A program made the position numbers and the translations under genes. A DNA stretch of 52,182 nt. It comes from Rhodoblastus sphagnicola (GTDB lineage: Bacteria; Pseudomonadota; Alphaproteobacteria; Rhizobiales; Beijerinckiaceae). Of this stretch, positions 43,212-51,791 are shown piece by piece (positions within the stretch are counted from its first letter, which is position 1; every line of letters starts with the position of its first letter). The stretch spans positions 1 to 52,182 of the forward strand of contig NZ_NHSJ01000118.1 in NCBI RefSeq assembly GCF_002937075.1. The letters run 5' to 3'. The notes beneath the pieces were generated by a model. It was not told where the DNA came from. It saw only the letters and a list, made by a program, of their open reading frames with translations, and made no database searches.

Positions 43212-43861
43212 GCAAGCGCTATGGAATGGTCATCGACCTGCGCCGCTGCGTCGGCTGCCAGACCTGCACGGCGGCCTGCAAGAGCGCCAACGCCACGCCG
43301 CCCGGCGTGCAATGGCGCCGCGTGCTCGACATGGAGAGCGGCTCCTATCCGGACGCGCGCCGCGCCTTCGTTCCGGTCGGCTGCAATCATTGCGACGAGC
43401 CGCCCTGCAAGGCGGTCTGCCCGACCACGGCCACCGACCAGAGCGCGGACGGCCTCGTCACCATCGACTATGACCTGTGCATCGGCTGCGCCAATTGCAT
43501 CATGGCCTGCCCCTATGACGCGCGCTCCATCGAGCATGAGCCGCGCTACGCCTATGGCGTGGCGATGGCATCGGAGGCCGCGCGGTTCGATCCCAAGCGG
43601 CTCGGCGTCGCCACCAAATGCACGTTCTGCAAGGAGCGGGTCGAAGCCGCCGCAACCAGCGGCAAAACGCCCGGCCTCGATCCCGAGGCGACCCCGGCCT
43701 GCGTCAATTCCTGCATTTCCGCCGCCATGTCGTTTGGCGATCTCCGCGACCCCGACAGCCCCGTGTCAAAACTGCTGGCCGAAACGCGGCATTGGCGCCT
43801 GCACGAGGATTTGGGCGCGGGCCCCTCGGTCTATTACATCTGGGAAGGGGCCGAGCCATGA
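43208..43861 (+). CDS. padC: Phenylacetyl-CoA:acceptor oxidoreductase, iron-sulfur subunit
   Basis: This 217-residue DmsB/NrfC-like ferredoxin subunit carries electrons from the molybdenum subunit to the membrane anchor. It has four cysteine clusters: CVGCQTCTAAC, CNHCDEPPCKAVCP, CIGCANCIMACP and the pair CTFC...CVNSC, which together bind four [4Fe-4S] centres. Start and stop overlap padB and padD by four bases each (ATGA). It has no signal peptide, like PadB. Confidence 0.88.
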   Translation: MSKRYGMVIDLRRCVGCQTCTAACKSANATPPGVQWRRVLDMESGSYPDARRAFVPVGCNHCDEPPCKAVCPTTATDQSADGLVTIDYDLCIGCANCIMACPYDARSIEHEPRYAYGVAMASEAARFDPKRLGVATKCTFCKERVEAAATSGKTPGLDPEATPACVNSCISAAMSFGDLRDPDSPVSKLLAETRHWRLHEDLGAGPSVYYIWEGAEP

Positions 43862-44736
43862 GCGCGCGCGCGAAAATTCACGATCGCGTCGCGCCGCGCC
43901 AGCAAACCAACTGGGACGCGCGCGCCGCCGCCAATTTCATTTGTGGCGGCGCCGGCGGCAGCTTGATGCTGGCGACCGGCGTGGCCGCGACGATGAGCGA
44001 CGACGATCTGCGTCCATTGGCGATCGTCGCGCTGGCGCTGGTCGGCCTCGGCCTCAACGCCGTGTTCTTCGAAATCGGCCGTCCCTCGCGCGCGCTAAAC
44101 GTGTTCAGGCATGTCTCGACATCGTGGATGACGCGCGAAGCGTGGATTGCGCTTGTGCTGTTTTGCGTCGGCGGCGCGGCGCTGTTGCTGAAGTCTGCCC
44201 CGATGCTGCTCGCCGCCGGCGGCATCGGCCTCGGCTTCGTTTTTGCGCAGGGCCGAATGCTCGAAGCCAACAAGGGCATCGCCGCGTTCCGGCAAAAGAC
44301 CACCGTCGCCCTGATCGTCTCGACCGGTCTGGCCGAAGGTTTTGGCCTGCTGACGGTCGCCAGCCTGCACTGGCCGGCGTTGCGCGTTTTCTCCGTTGCG
44401 CTCGCCGCGCTGCTCGCCGTCCGCTTCCTGGTGTGGCGCGCCTATATCGGCGCCCTGCGCGAAGGCAACACCCCGGCGGGCGCGTTGAAGGCTTTTGCGG
44501 CCATCGCGCCGCTGTTCGTGTGGGCGGGTCATTTCGCGCCCATCGTTCTCGCCCTGACCGCGTCGCTGGACGACGCCGGCTGGCTGGCGGCGCCGGCGGG
44601 CGCGCTGGCCGCCGTCACGGGCGCGGCGCTCAAACACACGCTGATCTGCCGCGCCGCCTTCACCCAAGGGTTTGTCTTGCCAAAAAACCCGAGGCGCGGC
44701 GGCGCGCCGAAACTCACGAAAATCCAGGACAATTAA
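43858..44736 (+). CDS. padD: Phenylacetyl-CoA:acceptor oxidoreductase, membrane anchor
   Basis: This 292-residue integral membrane protein of the DmsC/NrfD type has about eight hydrophobic segments (for example 50-68, 96-112, 118-133, 190-206). It would anchor PadBC and pass electrons to quinone. Typical marks are FEIGRPSRALNVFRH and WMTREAW near residues 68-95. It starts at the ATG overlapping padC. After its stop comes a 150-base gap holding a double-hairpin repeat, the only sizeable gap between padB and padI. Confidence 0.85.
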   Translation: MSARAKIHDRVAPRQQTNWDARAAANFICGGAGGSLMLATGVAATMSDDDLRPLAIVALALVGLGLNAVFFEIGRPSRALNVFRHVSTSWMTREAWIALVLFCVGGAALLLKSAPMLLAAGGIGLGFVFAQGRMLEANKGIAAFRQKTTVALIVSTGLAEGFGLLTVASLHWPALRVFSVALAALLAVRFLVWRAYIGALREGNTPAGALKAFAAIAPLFVWAGHFAPIVLALTASLDDAGWLAAPAGALAAVTGAALKHTLICRAAFTQGFVLPKNPRRGGAPKLTKIQDN

Positions 44737-44783
44737 GGCGATGCGGCGAAAAGACTGACTCCATCCCGACACGAACCGGGGAC

Positions 44784-44843
44784 TTCCTTCTCCCCTTGCG
44801 GGAGAAGGTGGCTCGCGGCGAAGCCGCGAGACGGATGAGGGGG
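44784..44843 (+). repeat. Dispersed double-hairpin repeat inside the pad operon (copy 2 of 2)
   Basis: Hairpin 1 is CCTTCTCCC (44786-44794) with GGGAGAAGG (44800-44808). Hairpin 2 is CTCGCGGC (44812-44819) with GCCGCGAG (44823-44830) around GAA. ACGGATGAGGGGG follows. The framework is shared with 430-476. It separates the Mo-enzyme genes padBCD from the phenylglyoxylate dehydrogenase genes padEFGHI, where it could attenuate read-through or protect one mRNA segment. Confidence 0.8.
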
Positions 44844-44886
44844 TCGCAGCGCCGTCGCCGAACGAAACATCATGGGGGGAGAAGCG

Positions 44887-45456
44887 ATGTACGAGGTGCG
44901 TCTTCACGGCCGGGGCGGACAGGGCGCGGTGATGGCGGCGACCATGCTCGCCTCCGGCGTCGTCGCGGAAGGACGGTTCGCGGTCGCCATTCCCTCGTTC
45001 GGCTTCGAGCGGCGCGGCGCGCCTGTCGCCGCTTTCGTGCGGATCGACGACCGCGAAATCCGTCGCATGACCAACATCACCCATCCCGATTGCGTCATGT
45101 GCATCGACCCGACGCTGTCGCGCTCGGTCGATATTTTCGCCGGCCTCAAACCCGGCGGCGCGCTGGTCCAGGCGACCGAAAAACCGCTGTCCGACCTCGT
45201 CACGCCCGAGACGGTCGCGGTCGTCGGCGTGATCGACGCCGTGCGCATCGCGCTGGACATTTTCGGTCGCCCGATCACCAACACGCTGATGCTCGGCGCG
45301 CTGGCCCGCGCCACCGGCCTCGTGACGCTCGAAGGTTTGAAACGCGCGCTGGCCCATTCCGAGTTTCGCGACGCCGGCCTGCGCCAGAATCTCATCGCCC
45401 TGGAACGCGGTTTTCACGAAACGGCGGTCCAAAAGCTCAAGCAGGCGGCGGCATGA
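44887..45456 (+). CDS. padE: Phenylglyoxylate:acceptor oxidoreductase, gamma subunit
   Basis: This 189-residue protein is a gamma-type subunit of the pyruvate/2-ketoacid oxidoreductase superfamily (YEVRLHGRGGQGAVMAATML is the diagnostic start). In phenylglyoxylate dehydrogenase it forms part of the core that converts phenylglyoxylate, CoA and acceptor to benzoyl-CoA and CO2. I choose ATG 44887, which follows GGGGGAGAAGCG, over an in-frame ATG five codons upstream. It overlaps padF by four bases. Confidence 0.88.
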   Translation: MYEVRLHGRGGQGAVMAATMLASGVVAEGRFAVAIPSFGFERRGAPVAAFVRIDDREIRRMTNITHPDCVMCIDPTLSRSVDIFAGLKPGGALVQATEKPLSDLVTPETVAVVGVIDAVRIALDIFGRPITNTLMLGALARATGLVTLEGLKRALAHSEFRDAGLRQNLIALERGFHETAVQKLKQAAA

Positions 45457-45755
45457 CCAATCATCGCGCCTACCCGATGTTCGATCCGGCGAAAGCCGGC
45501 GCGCCCGACGATCTCTGTCCCATCGCGACGGTGATCAATCCGATGCTGCCGGGCGACTGGCGCAGCCTGCGGCCTCTGGTTGACCGCGACAAATGCGTCA
45601 AATGCGCGGTGTGCTGGCTGTATTGCCCGGTGCAATGCATCGTTGAAAAACCGGCCTGGTTCGACGCGGATCTGCGCACCTGCAAGGGCTGCGGCATCTG
45701 CGCGACGGAATGCCCGCATCGCGCGATAGCCATGGTGATGGAGACGACAGGATGA
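45453..45755 (+). CDS. padF: Phenylglyoxylate:acceptor oxidoreductase, delta (ferredoxin) subunit
   Basis: This 100-residue protein has two [4Fe-4S] ferredoxin motifs, CVKCAVCWLYCPVQC (residues ~50-64) and CKGCGICATECPHRA (~77-91), as in delta subunits of four-subunit ketoacid oxidoreductases. It passes electrons from the thiamine-diphosphate site onward. It overlaps padE and padG by four bases each. Confidence 0.88.
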   Translation: MTNHRAYPMFDPAKAGAPDDLCPIATVINPMLPGDWRSLRPLVDRDKCVKCAVCWLYCPVQCIVEKPAWFDADLRTCKGCGICATECPHRAIAMVMETTG

Positions 45756-46996
45756 CCGCCGCGATGCTGGACCCATGCGTGACAAAGAACGCGCCGGAAT
45801 ATCTGGTCTGCGAGGGCAATGAGGCGGCGGCGCTGGCGGTGGCGCTGGCGCGGCCGGACATGGTGTCGGTCTATCCGATCACCCCGCAGTCGAGTCTGGT
45901 CGAGCATCTGGCGAAACTGGTCGCCGATGGCCGCATGGATGCGGAAATCGTGGACGCCGAGGGCGAGCATTCCGTTCTGTCGGTGCTGCAAGGCGCAGCG
46001 CTGGCGGGCGGGCGGACGTTCACGGCCACCTGCGGCCCCGGCCTCGCTTTCATGTTCGAGCCTTATTTCCGCACGCCCGGCCTGCGCCTGCCGATTGTGA
46101 TGGCGCTGGTAACGCGCGACGGCCTGACGCCCCAATCGGTCTGGGGCGGCCACCAGGACGCCATGACCGTCCGCGAGGTCGGCTGGGTGCAGATGTATTG
46201 CGAGTCGGTTCAGGAGGTTCTGGACACCACGCTGATGGCGTTCAAAATCGCGGAACACCGCGACGTGATGCTGCCGGTCAACATCTGTCTCGACGGCAAT
46301 TACCTTTCCTATGGCGCGGCGCGCGTCACCTTGCCGGCGCAGGCCGACGTGGACGCCTTTTTGGGCGAGAAGGACGTCAACTGGCACGCCGCGCTCGATC
46401 CGCAAAAACCGATGGCGATCGATCCGCTCACCGGCGGCGCGGGCGGCAAGGGTCCGGCGACTTTCGTGCGCTACCGAAAGGGCCAATGCGCGGGCATGCA
46501 GAACGCGCTGCGGGTGATTTGCGAAACCCACGACGCCTATGCGCAAAAATTTGGCCGACGTTTCGCGCCGCTGGTCGAAGAATATCGCATGGCCGACGCC
46601 GAATTCGCCTTGCTGACGCTCGGCGGCATGACCGGCGCCGCCAAGGACGCGGTGGACGAGGCGCGCGACGCCGGCAAGCGCGTCGGCCTCATCAAGATCA
46701 AGACGTTCAGCCCGTTTCCGGTCGAAGCTTTATGCGCGGCGCTGCGGGGGATCAAGGCGCTCGGCGTGGTCGATCGCTCCGTCGCCTTCCGCTGGAATTG
46801 CGGGCCGATGTTCCAGGAAACGCTCGGCGCCCTCTACCGGCTCGGCCGTCCGCTTCCCGCCGCCAGTTTCATTGGCGGCCTCGCCGGCGCCGACATCACT
46901 GTGGAGCATTTCCATCGCGTCATCGAACAGACCGAAGCCCTTCTGCACGGCGCCGCGCCGAAAAACGGCCCGATCTGGATCAACGAGAACGATTGA
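45752..46996 (+). CDS. padG: Phenylglyoxylate:acceptor oxidoreductase, alpha subunit
   Basis: This 414-residue alpha subunit belongs to the pyruvate:ferredoxin oxidoreductase superfamily. VYPITPQSSLVEHLA (residues ~42-56) and the downstream EGEHSVLSVLQGAALAGGRT are the usual pyrimidine-binding/transketolase-like blocks. It pairs with PadI to form the catalytic centre. The start MTAAMLDPCV overlaps the padF stop. padH follows seven bases after the stop. Confidence 0.88.
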   Translation: MTAAMLDPCVTKNAPEYLVCEGNEAAALAVALARPDMVSVYPITPQSSLVEHLAKLVADGRMDAEIVDAEGEHSVLSVLQGAALAGGRTFTATCGPGLAFMFEPYFRTPGLRLPIVMALVTRDGLTPQSVWGGHQDAMTVREVGWVQMYCESVQEVLDTTLMAFKIAEHRDVMLPVNICLDGNYLSYGAARVTLPAQADVDAFLGEKDVNWHAALDPQKPMAIDPLTGGAGGKGPATFVRYRKGQCAGMQNALRVICETHDAYAQKFGRRFAPLVEEYRMADAEFALLTLGGMTGAAKDAVDEARDAGKRVGLIKIKTFSPFPVEALCAALRGIKALGVVDRSVAFRWNCGPMFQETLGALYRLGRPLPAASFIGGLAGADITVEHFHRVIEQTEALLHGAAPKNGPIWINEND

Positions 46997-47003
46997 GGTT
47001 GTC

Positions 47004-48251
47004 ATGCCCCACGCCCACTATCTCGTTGTCGGCGGCAGCCATGCGGCGCTCGAGGCGGTCAACGCCATCCGCATGTGCGACGCGGACAACAACGTGACGC
47101 TGCTCACGCGCGACCGCCGGCCGCCCTATTCGCCGACGGCCCTGCCCTATGTCGTCTCCGGTCGCGCGTCGCCGGAAAAACTCGTCTTGCGCACGCAAGA
47201 CGACTTCGCGCGCCAGCGCGTCGATTATCGCGCCGGCGCCGAACTGGCGCGCATAAATCCCGAGCGCAAAGTGGCGGTGCTGTCGGACGGCGCCGAAATC
47301 GCCTTCGAGAAACTCCTGCTCGCGACGGGGGCGTCGCCGGCGATCCCGCCGATTCCCGGCGTCGAAACCGTTCCCTATCACGTGCTGCGCACGATGGACG
47401 ACGCGCTGCGGCTGAAACAGGCCATCGCCAAAGCGCGCCGCGCCGTGGTTCTGGGCGCGGGGCTGGTCGGCATGCACGCCGCCGAGCATCTGGTCGAGGC
47501 CGGCGCCGAGGTCGCCATCGTCGAAATGCAAGAACAGGTGCTCGGCGCCTGTTTCGACGCCGCCGCCGCCGCCCACATCGAACGCGCCTTTGTCGCCCAC
47601 GGCGCGCGCGTCCTCACGGGACGGCGCGTCATCGGCCTGGCGCGGCGCGGGACTGCGACAGACGTGCGACTGGACGACGGCCAGACGCTGGAAGCCGACC
47701 TGCTGCTGGTGGCGACGGGCGTAAAACCCAATATGGATTTTCTTGCCGGCAGCGGCGTCGCGCGGGATCGCGGCATTCTCGTTGACGACGCCATGCGCAC
47801 CAATGTGAAGGACATTTGGGCGGCGGGCGATTGCGCGCAGGCCAAAAATTTCCATGGCGGCGGCCCCGTGATCAACGCCATCCTGCCCGTCGCGGCGGAG
47901 CAAGGCCGCATCGCCGGGATGGCCATGGCGGGCGATCCCGGCCTGAAACCCTATCCCGGAAGCGCGCCGCTCAACACCTACCGCTTCTTCGGCCGTCACG
48001 CGCTCGCCGTGGGCGCCGGCGACGTTCCCCCCGGCGGCGCGCAACGCGTCCGCGCCGATGACGCCGGCTATCTGCGCGTGGTGATCGAAAACGGGTGTTT
48101 GCGCGGCATTTTCAGCGTCAACCACTTCTTTGACGCGGGCGTGATGCGCGAACTGATCCTGCGGCGCGTCCCAATCTCCGACGCGCTCGATCGTCTGGTC
48201 GCCGACCCGCTGACGACCGGCCGCGAATTCATGTCTCGCTTGTGGAAATGA
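47004..48251 (+). CDS. padH: Phenylglyoxylate dehydrogenase-associated NAD(P) flavoprotein
   Basis: This 415-residue pyridine-nucleotide-disulfide-type oxidoreductase has an FAD motif (VVGGSHAALEAVNAIR), ATGASPAIPPIPG, an NAD-binding fold (VVLGAGLVGMHAAEHL) and the second FAD contact DIWAAGDCAQ. It has no redox disulfide. In Azoarcus the five-subunit phenylglyoxylate dehydrogenase reduces NAD+, and this flavoprotein provides the NAD site. Its TGA overlaps the next start (ATGA). Confidence 0.85.
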   Translation: MPHAHYLVVGGSHAALEAVNAIRMCDADNNVTLLTRDRRPPYSPTALPYVVSGRASPEKLVLRTQDDFARQRVDYRAGAELARINPERKVAVLSDGAEIAFEKLLLATGASPAIPPIPGVETVPYHVLRTMDDALRLKQAIAKARRAVVLGAGLVGMHAAEHLVEAGAEVAIVEMQEQVLGACFDAAAAAHIERAFVAHGARVLTGRRVIGLARRGTATDVRLDDGQTLEADLLLVATGVKPNMDFLAGSGVARDRGILVDDAMRTNVKDIWAAGDCAQAKNFHGGGPVINAILPVAAEQGRIAGMAMAGDPGLKPYPGSAPLNTYRFFGRHALAVGAGDVPPGGAQRVRADDAGYLRVVIENGCLRGIFSVNHFFDAGVMRELILRRVPISDALDRLVADPLTTGREFMSRLWK

Positions 48252-49558
48252 CCATGCGCGCTTACGAAACCCTCGCCTTCGACGCCGGCAAATGCGACGG
48301 CTGCGGCCAATGCGCGACCGCCTGCGCGCAAGAAAAAACGCAGGCGCGCCTGAACATCCTGCCGTCCGGCGCGGGGTTCGCCCTGGCGCTGTGTCGCCAA
48401 TGCGGCGATCCCAAATGCGTCAGCGTTTGTCCGGCCGGCGCGCTGGCCAAAAACGCCGAAACCGGCGTGATCGGCTGGGACGCCGACAGATGCGTGGACT
48501 GCCTGCTCTGCACCGTCGGTTGCGCCTATGCCGGCATTGCGCCCGATGCGACCGGCCGCGTCGCCAAATGCGACATGTGCGCCGGCGACCCCGCCTGCGC
48601 CAAAACCTGTCCGACCGGCGCGCTCACACACATCACCAGCGCGCGCATCTACAACGAGGTCGGCGACTGGGAGGATTTGTTCGCCGAAGGGCTCAGCGGC
48701 TGCCAGGGCTGCAACACCGAACTGTTGATGCGCCACGCCCTGCGCAGGGTCGGCCCCGACACGGTGCTGGCGACGCCGCCGGGCTGCGTTCCCGGCATGG
48801 GTGCGGTCGGCTTCAACGGCCTGACGGGAACCAAGGTCCCGGTGTTTCATCCGCTGCTGACCAACACGGCCGCCATGCTGGCGGGCGTAAAGCGCCAGCT
48901 GGCGCGAAAGGGACGCGAGGTCACGGCGATGGCCCTGGCCGGCGACGGCGGCGCCTCCGACGTCGGCTTTCAATCGCTGTCCGGCGCGGCCGAGCGCGGC
49001 GAAAACATCCTGTTCCTGGTGGTGGACAACGAGGGCTACATGAACACGGGCATGCAGCGCTCCAGCTGCACGCCCTACGGCGCCTGGACCTCGACGACGC
49101 CGGTCGGGCGCCAGGGCAAGGGCAAGACGCAGGACGCCAAGAACCTGCCGCTGCTGATGGTCAACCACCGCTGCGCCTATGTCGCGACGGCCTCGACCGC
49201 CTTCATGGAGGATTTCTACGCCAAGCTCGACAAGGCCATCGTCGCGTCCAAAACCGGCTTCGCCTATCTGCATGTCTATTCGCCCTGCACGACGGGCTGG
49301 CGCTTTCCCCCGGAAAAAAACATCGAGGTGGCGCGCAAGGCGGTCGAGAGCAATTTCGTCATGCTGTGGGAGTTTTCCCCGCGCGCGGGCCTGCGGTTCA
49401 CGCATTCGGTCGAGGCCCCGCTGCCGGTCGCCGACTATCTCAAGGCGATGGGCCGGTTCCGCCATCTCAACGAGGACCAGATCTTACACATTCAGAAAAA
49501 AGTCGAGGAGAACCGCGCGCTGGTCGAGCAACTCGCGACGCGCTCCAGCGCGGCCTGA
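48248..49558 (+). CDS. padI: Phenylglyoxylate:acceptor oxidoreductase, beta subunit fused to ferredoxin domain
   Basis: The 436-residue product is bipartite. Residues 1-150 form a HycB/DmsB-like polyferredoxin (CDGCGQCATACAQ, CRQCGDPKCVSVCP, CVDCLLCTVGC, CDMCAGDPACAKTCP). Residues 160-436 are the thiamine-diphosphate beta subunit, with GCNTELLMRHAL, the Mg/ThDP motif GDGGASDVGFQSL and VVDNEGYMNTGMQRSS. The start may be ATG 48248 (overlapping padH) or ATG 48254. The fused N-terminal polyferredoxin fits the multi-cluster phenylglyoxylate enzyme and departs from simple four-subunit ketoacid oxidoreductases. Confidence 0.86.
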   Translation: MTMRAYETLAFDAGKCDGCGQCATACAQEKTQARLNILPSGAGFALALCRQCGDPKCVSVCPAGALAKNAETGVIGWDADRCVDCLLCTVGCAYAGIAPDATGRVAKCDMCAGDPACAKTCPTGALTHITSARIYNEVGDWEDLFAEGLSGCQGCNTELLMRHALRRVGPDTVLATPPGCVPGMGAVGFNGLTGTKVPVFHPLLTNTAAMLAGVKRQLARKGREVTAMALAGDGGASDVGFQSLSGAAERGENILFLVVDNEGYMNTGMQRSSCTPYGAWTSTTPVGRQGKGKTQDAKNLPLLMVNHRCAYVATASTAFMEDFYAKLDKAIVASKTGFAYLHVYSPCTTGWRFPPEKNIEVARKAVESNFVMLWEFSPRAGLRFTHSVEAPLPVADYLKAMGRFRHLNEDQILHIQKKVEENRALVEQLATRSSAA

Positions 49559-49598
49559 GCGCCCAAAGAGGCGCAGGGCGAACAAGGGGGAGGCAAAC

Positions 49599-50903
49599 AT
49601 GGGATACACGCCATCGGAAATCGCGTCGGCCGATTTCGGCAGTCGCGGCGAGTTGCGCGATCTGCAATTGCGGCGTCTCAAGGCGACGCTGCGCCATGCC
49701 TATGACAACGTGCCGCATTACCGGGAAAAATTCCAGAAGGCCGCCGTTGCGCCCGACGATCTCCAGTCGCTGGCCGATCTGAACAAATTTCCGTTCACCA
49801 CCAAGGCCGATCTGCGCGACACCTATCCGTTCGGCATGTTCGCCACGCCGATGCGCGATGTCGTGCGCATCCACGCCTCCTCCGGCACGACCGGAAAACC
49901 GACGGTGGTCGGCTACACCCAGCGCGACATTGCGATGTGGGCGCAGGTGCTGGCCCGCTCGATGCGCGCGGCCGGCCTCACCGCCGACGACATTGTCTTG
50001 AACGCCTTCGGCTATGGCCTGTTCACCGGCGGCATCGGGTTCCACTACGGCGCCGAATGTCTCGGCGCGACGGTCATTCCGATTTCGGGCGGCCAGACCG
50101 AGAAACAGGTCCAGTTGATTCAGGATCTGAAAGCGACCGTGCTGCTGTGCACGCCGTCCTATGCGCTCACCATCGCCGACGAGATGGCGCGCCAGAACGT
50201 GGATGCGAAAAACACCAGCCTGCGCATCGGCCTGTTCGGCGCCGAGCCCTGGACCAACCAAATGCGCCGGGAAATCGAAACCCGCCTCGGCCTCGACGCT
50301 TACGACACCTATGGCCTGTCCGAGGTGATCGGCCCCGGCGTCGCCTCGGAATCGCGCGAGTGCAGGGATGGCCCGCAGATCTGGGAGGATCATTTTTACC
50401 CCGAGATCATCGACCCCGTCAGCGGCGAGGTCTTGCCCGACGGCGCCGACGGCGAACTGGTGTTCACCTCGCTGACCAAGGAGGCGCTGCCGATCATCCG
50501 CTATCGCACCCGCGATTTGACGCGGCTGTCGCCGGGCAAGGGCGCGATGCGGCGCATGGACAAGATCACCGGGCGGTCCGACGACATGCTGATCATCCGC
50601 GGCGTGAATCTGTTCCCGACGCAGATCGAGGAAATCGTGCTGAAACACGCCACCCTGTCGGGGCATTACCAGCTCCACGTCACCCGCGAGGGGCGGATGG
50701 ACGAACTCACCGTGCTGGTCGAAGTCAAGCCCGAACTGTCCGACGCCGACCCGGATTGGCGCGAAGCGATCGGGCGCGAGGTCGCCCACGACATCAAATC
50801 GCAGATCGGCGTCAGCGCCAAGGTCGCCGTGCTGGAAACGGATTCGATCGAGCGCACCCTGGTCGGCAAGGCCAGGCGCGTCATCGACAAGCGCCCGCAA
50901 TGA
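49599..50903 (+). CDS. padJ: Phenylacetate-CoA ligase
   Basis: This 434-residue adenylate-forming enzyme activates phenylacetate with ATP and CoA, the entry step of the pathway encoded upstream. The AMP-binding motif is HASSGTTGKPTVVGYT (residues ~90-105). YDTYGLSEVIGPGVASE, LPIIRYRTRDLT and the C-terminal GRSDDMLIIRGVNLFPTQIE are PaaK/PadJ-type blocks, and Lys near the end is in LVGKARRV. The length matches the family. AAGGGGGAGGCAAAC precedes the ATG. The aerobic PaaK has the same domain plan; the pad context favours the anaerobic isoenzyme. Confidence 0.92.
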   Translation: MGYTPSEIASADFGSRGELRDLQLRRLKATLRHAYDNVPHYREKFQKAAVAPDDLQSLADLNKFPFTTKADLRDTYPFGMFATPMRDVVRIHASSGTTGKPTVVGYTQRDIAMWAQVLARSMRAAGLTADDIVLNAFGYGLFTGGIGFHYGAECLGATVIPISGGQTEKQVQLIQDLKATVLLCTPSYALTIADEMARQNVDAKNTSLRIGLFGAEPWTNQMRREIETRLGLDAYDTYGLSEVIGPGVASESRECRDGPQIWEDHFYPEIIDPVSGEVLPDGADGELVFTSLTKEALPIIRYRTRDLTRLSPGKGAMRRMDKITGRSDDMLIIRGVNLFPTQIEEIVLKHATLSGHYQLHVTREGRMDELTVLVEVKPELSDADPDWREAIGREVAHDIKSQIGVSAKVAVLETDSIERTLVGKARRVIDKRPQ

Positions 50904-50921
50904 TTTTCACAGGAGAGCGTC

Positions 50922-51344
50922 ATGAAGAACACCATTGTCGTGGGACAGTCGGCGACGCGCCGGATCGAGATCGACACGCCGCGCACCATCGATTTTCTGG
51001 GAGAAGCTCTGCGCGTCTACGCCACGCCGGAACTGGCGCGCGATTTCGAGATCGTCTGCCGCGATTTTCTGCTCGGCCATGCCGACGCCAACGAAGATTC
51101 GGTGGGAACGGGAATCCGCATTTCCCACGGCGGCGCCACCTTGCGCGGCATGCAGGTCGAGATCACGGCGACGGTCGCGAAGATCGAGGGGCGTCTGGTC
51201 ACCTTCGATCTCGTGGCCAACGATTCGATTGAAGAAATCAGCCGCGGCAGCCACAGCCGATTCGTCGTGGACGTCGAGAAATTGCGCGCGAAGGTGGCGG
51301 CGAAAGCGGCAAGCCTCGGGGAGACGCAGGCCGCGACTCCGTAG
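50922..51344 (+). CDS. FlK-like hotdog thioesterase at the end of the pad operon
   Basis: The 140-residue product resembles the fluoroacetyl-CoA thioesterase (FlK) type of hotdog protein: ALRVYATPELARDFEIVCRD, SVGTGIRISHGGATLRGMQV (holding the catalytic Thr/His region) and VTFDLVANDSIEEISRGSHSR. AGGAG precedes its ATG, 18 bases after padJ. It may hydrolyse dead-end aromatic acyl-CoAs or recycle CoA when the pathway stalls; this is inferred from position. Its stop directly abuts the stop of a convergent gene. Confidence 0.75.
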   Translation: MKNTIVVGQSATRRIEIDTPRTIDFLGEALRVYATPELARDFEIVCRDFLLGHADANEDSVGTGIRISHGGATLRGMQVEITATVAKIEGRLVTFDLVANDSIEEISRGSHSRFVVDVEKLRAKVAAKAASLGETQAATP

Positions 51345-51791
51345 TCATACGGCCGCTGTGAAGCGCGCCAGCAGGCCATAGGCCTCGTCGACATCCAGCC
51401 CGCAGGTCGTCAGCGTCTTGGTGTCGAAACGCGGCTCGCCATGCTCCCAGGGAACGTCAAGCCGCCTTTCGCGACCTCCTTCGCGGAAGACGACGCGTCC
51501 CTTGACCCTTTCGCCCTTCGACGGCTCCATGAAGGCGTCGACAAGGTAGATATAGACGCCCCCGTTGGTCGCGGTCGCCGCGGCCTCCACGGCGTCATAG
51601 GGCGTGTCGGTGGGATCGACCGGCAAAGGGAAGACAATCTCGACGAGAGAGCCGACGCGCGCATTGAGGATGGCGGCAGCCTGATCGGCGTCGTCGGGAA
51701 GAACGCCATCAATGCGCCCCGAGTAGTAATCGACCTCGCCGGCGAGCTTTGCTGACATGGGCGGGACGAGAAGAATGATGCGAGGGTCCAT
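51345..51791 (-). CDS. Hypothetical protein, possibly leaderless
   Basis: Starting at MDPRIILLVPPM the product has 148 residues with no signal or membrane segment. Visible features are a beta-rich first half (GEVDYYSGRIDGVLPDDADQ, VGSLVEIVFPLPVD) and GGVYIYLVDAFMEPSKG. A C-terminal domain holds DVPWEHGEPRFDTKTLTTCG. I do not recognise the family. The minus strand has TATAAT (51799-51804) seven bases before this ATG and no Shine-Dalgarno sequence, so translation may begin at the mRNA 5' end. ATG codons at 51800 and 51851 are alternatives. It converges on the pad operon with no gap. Confidence 0.55.
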   Translation of the reverse strand: MDPRIILLVPPMSAKLAGEVDYYSGRIDGVLPDDADQAAAILNARVGSLVEIVFPLPVDPTDTPYDAVEAAATATNGGVYIYLVDAFMEPSKGERVKGRVVFREGGRERRLDVPWEHGEPRFDTKTLTTCGLDVDEAYGLLARFTAAV

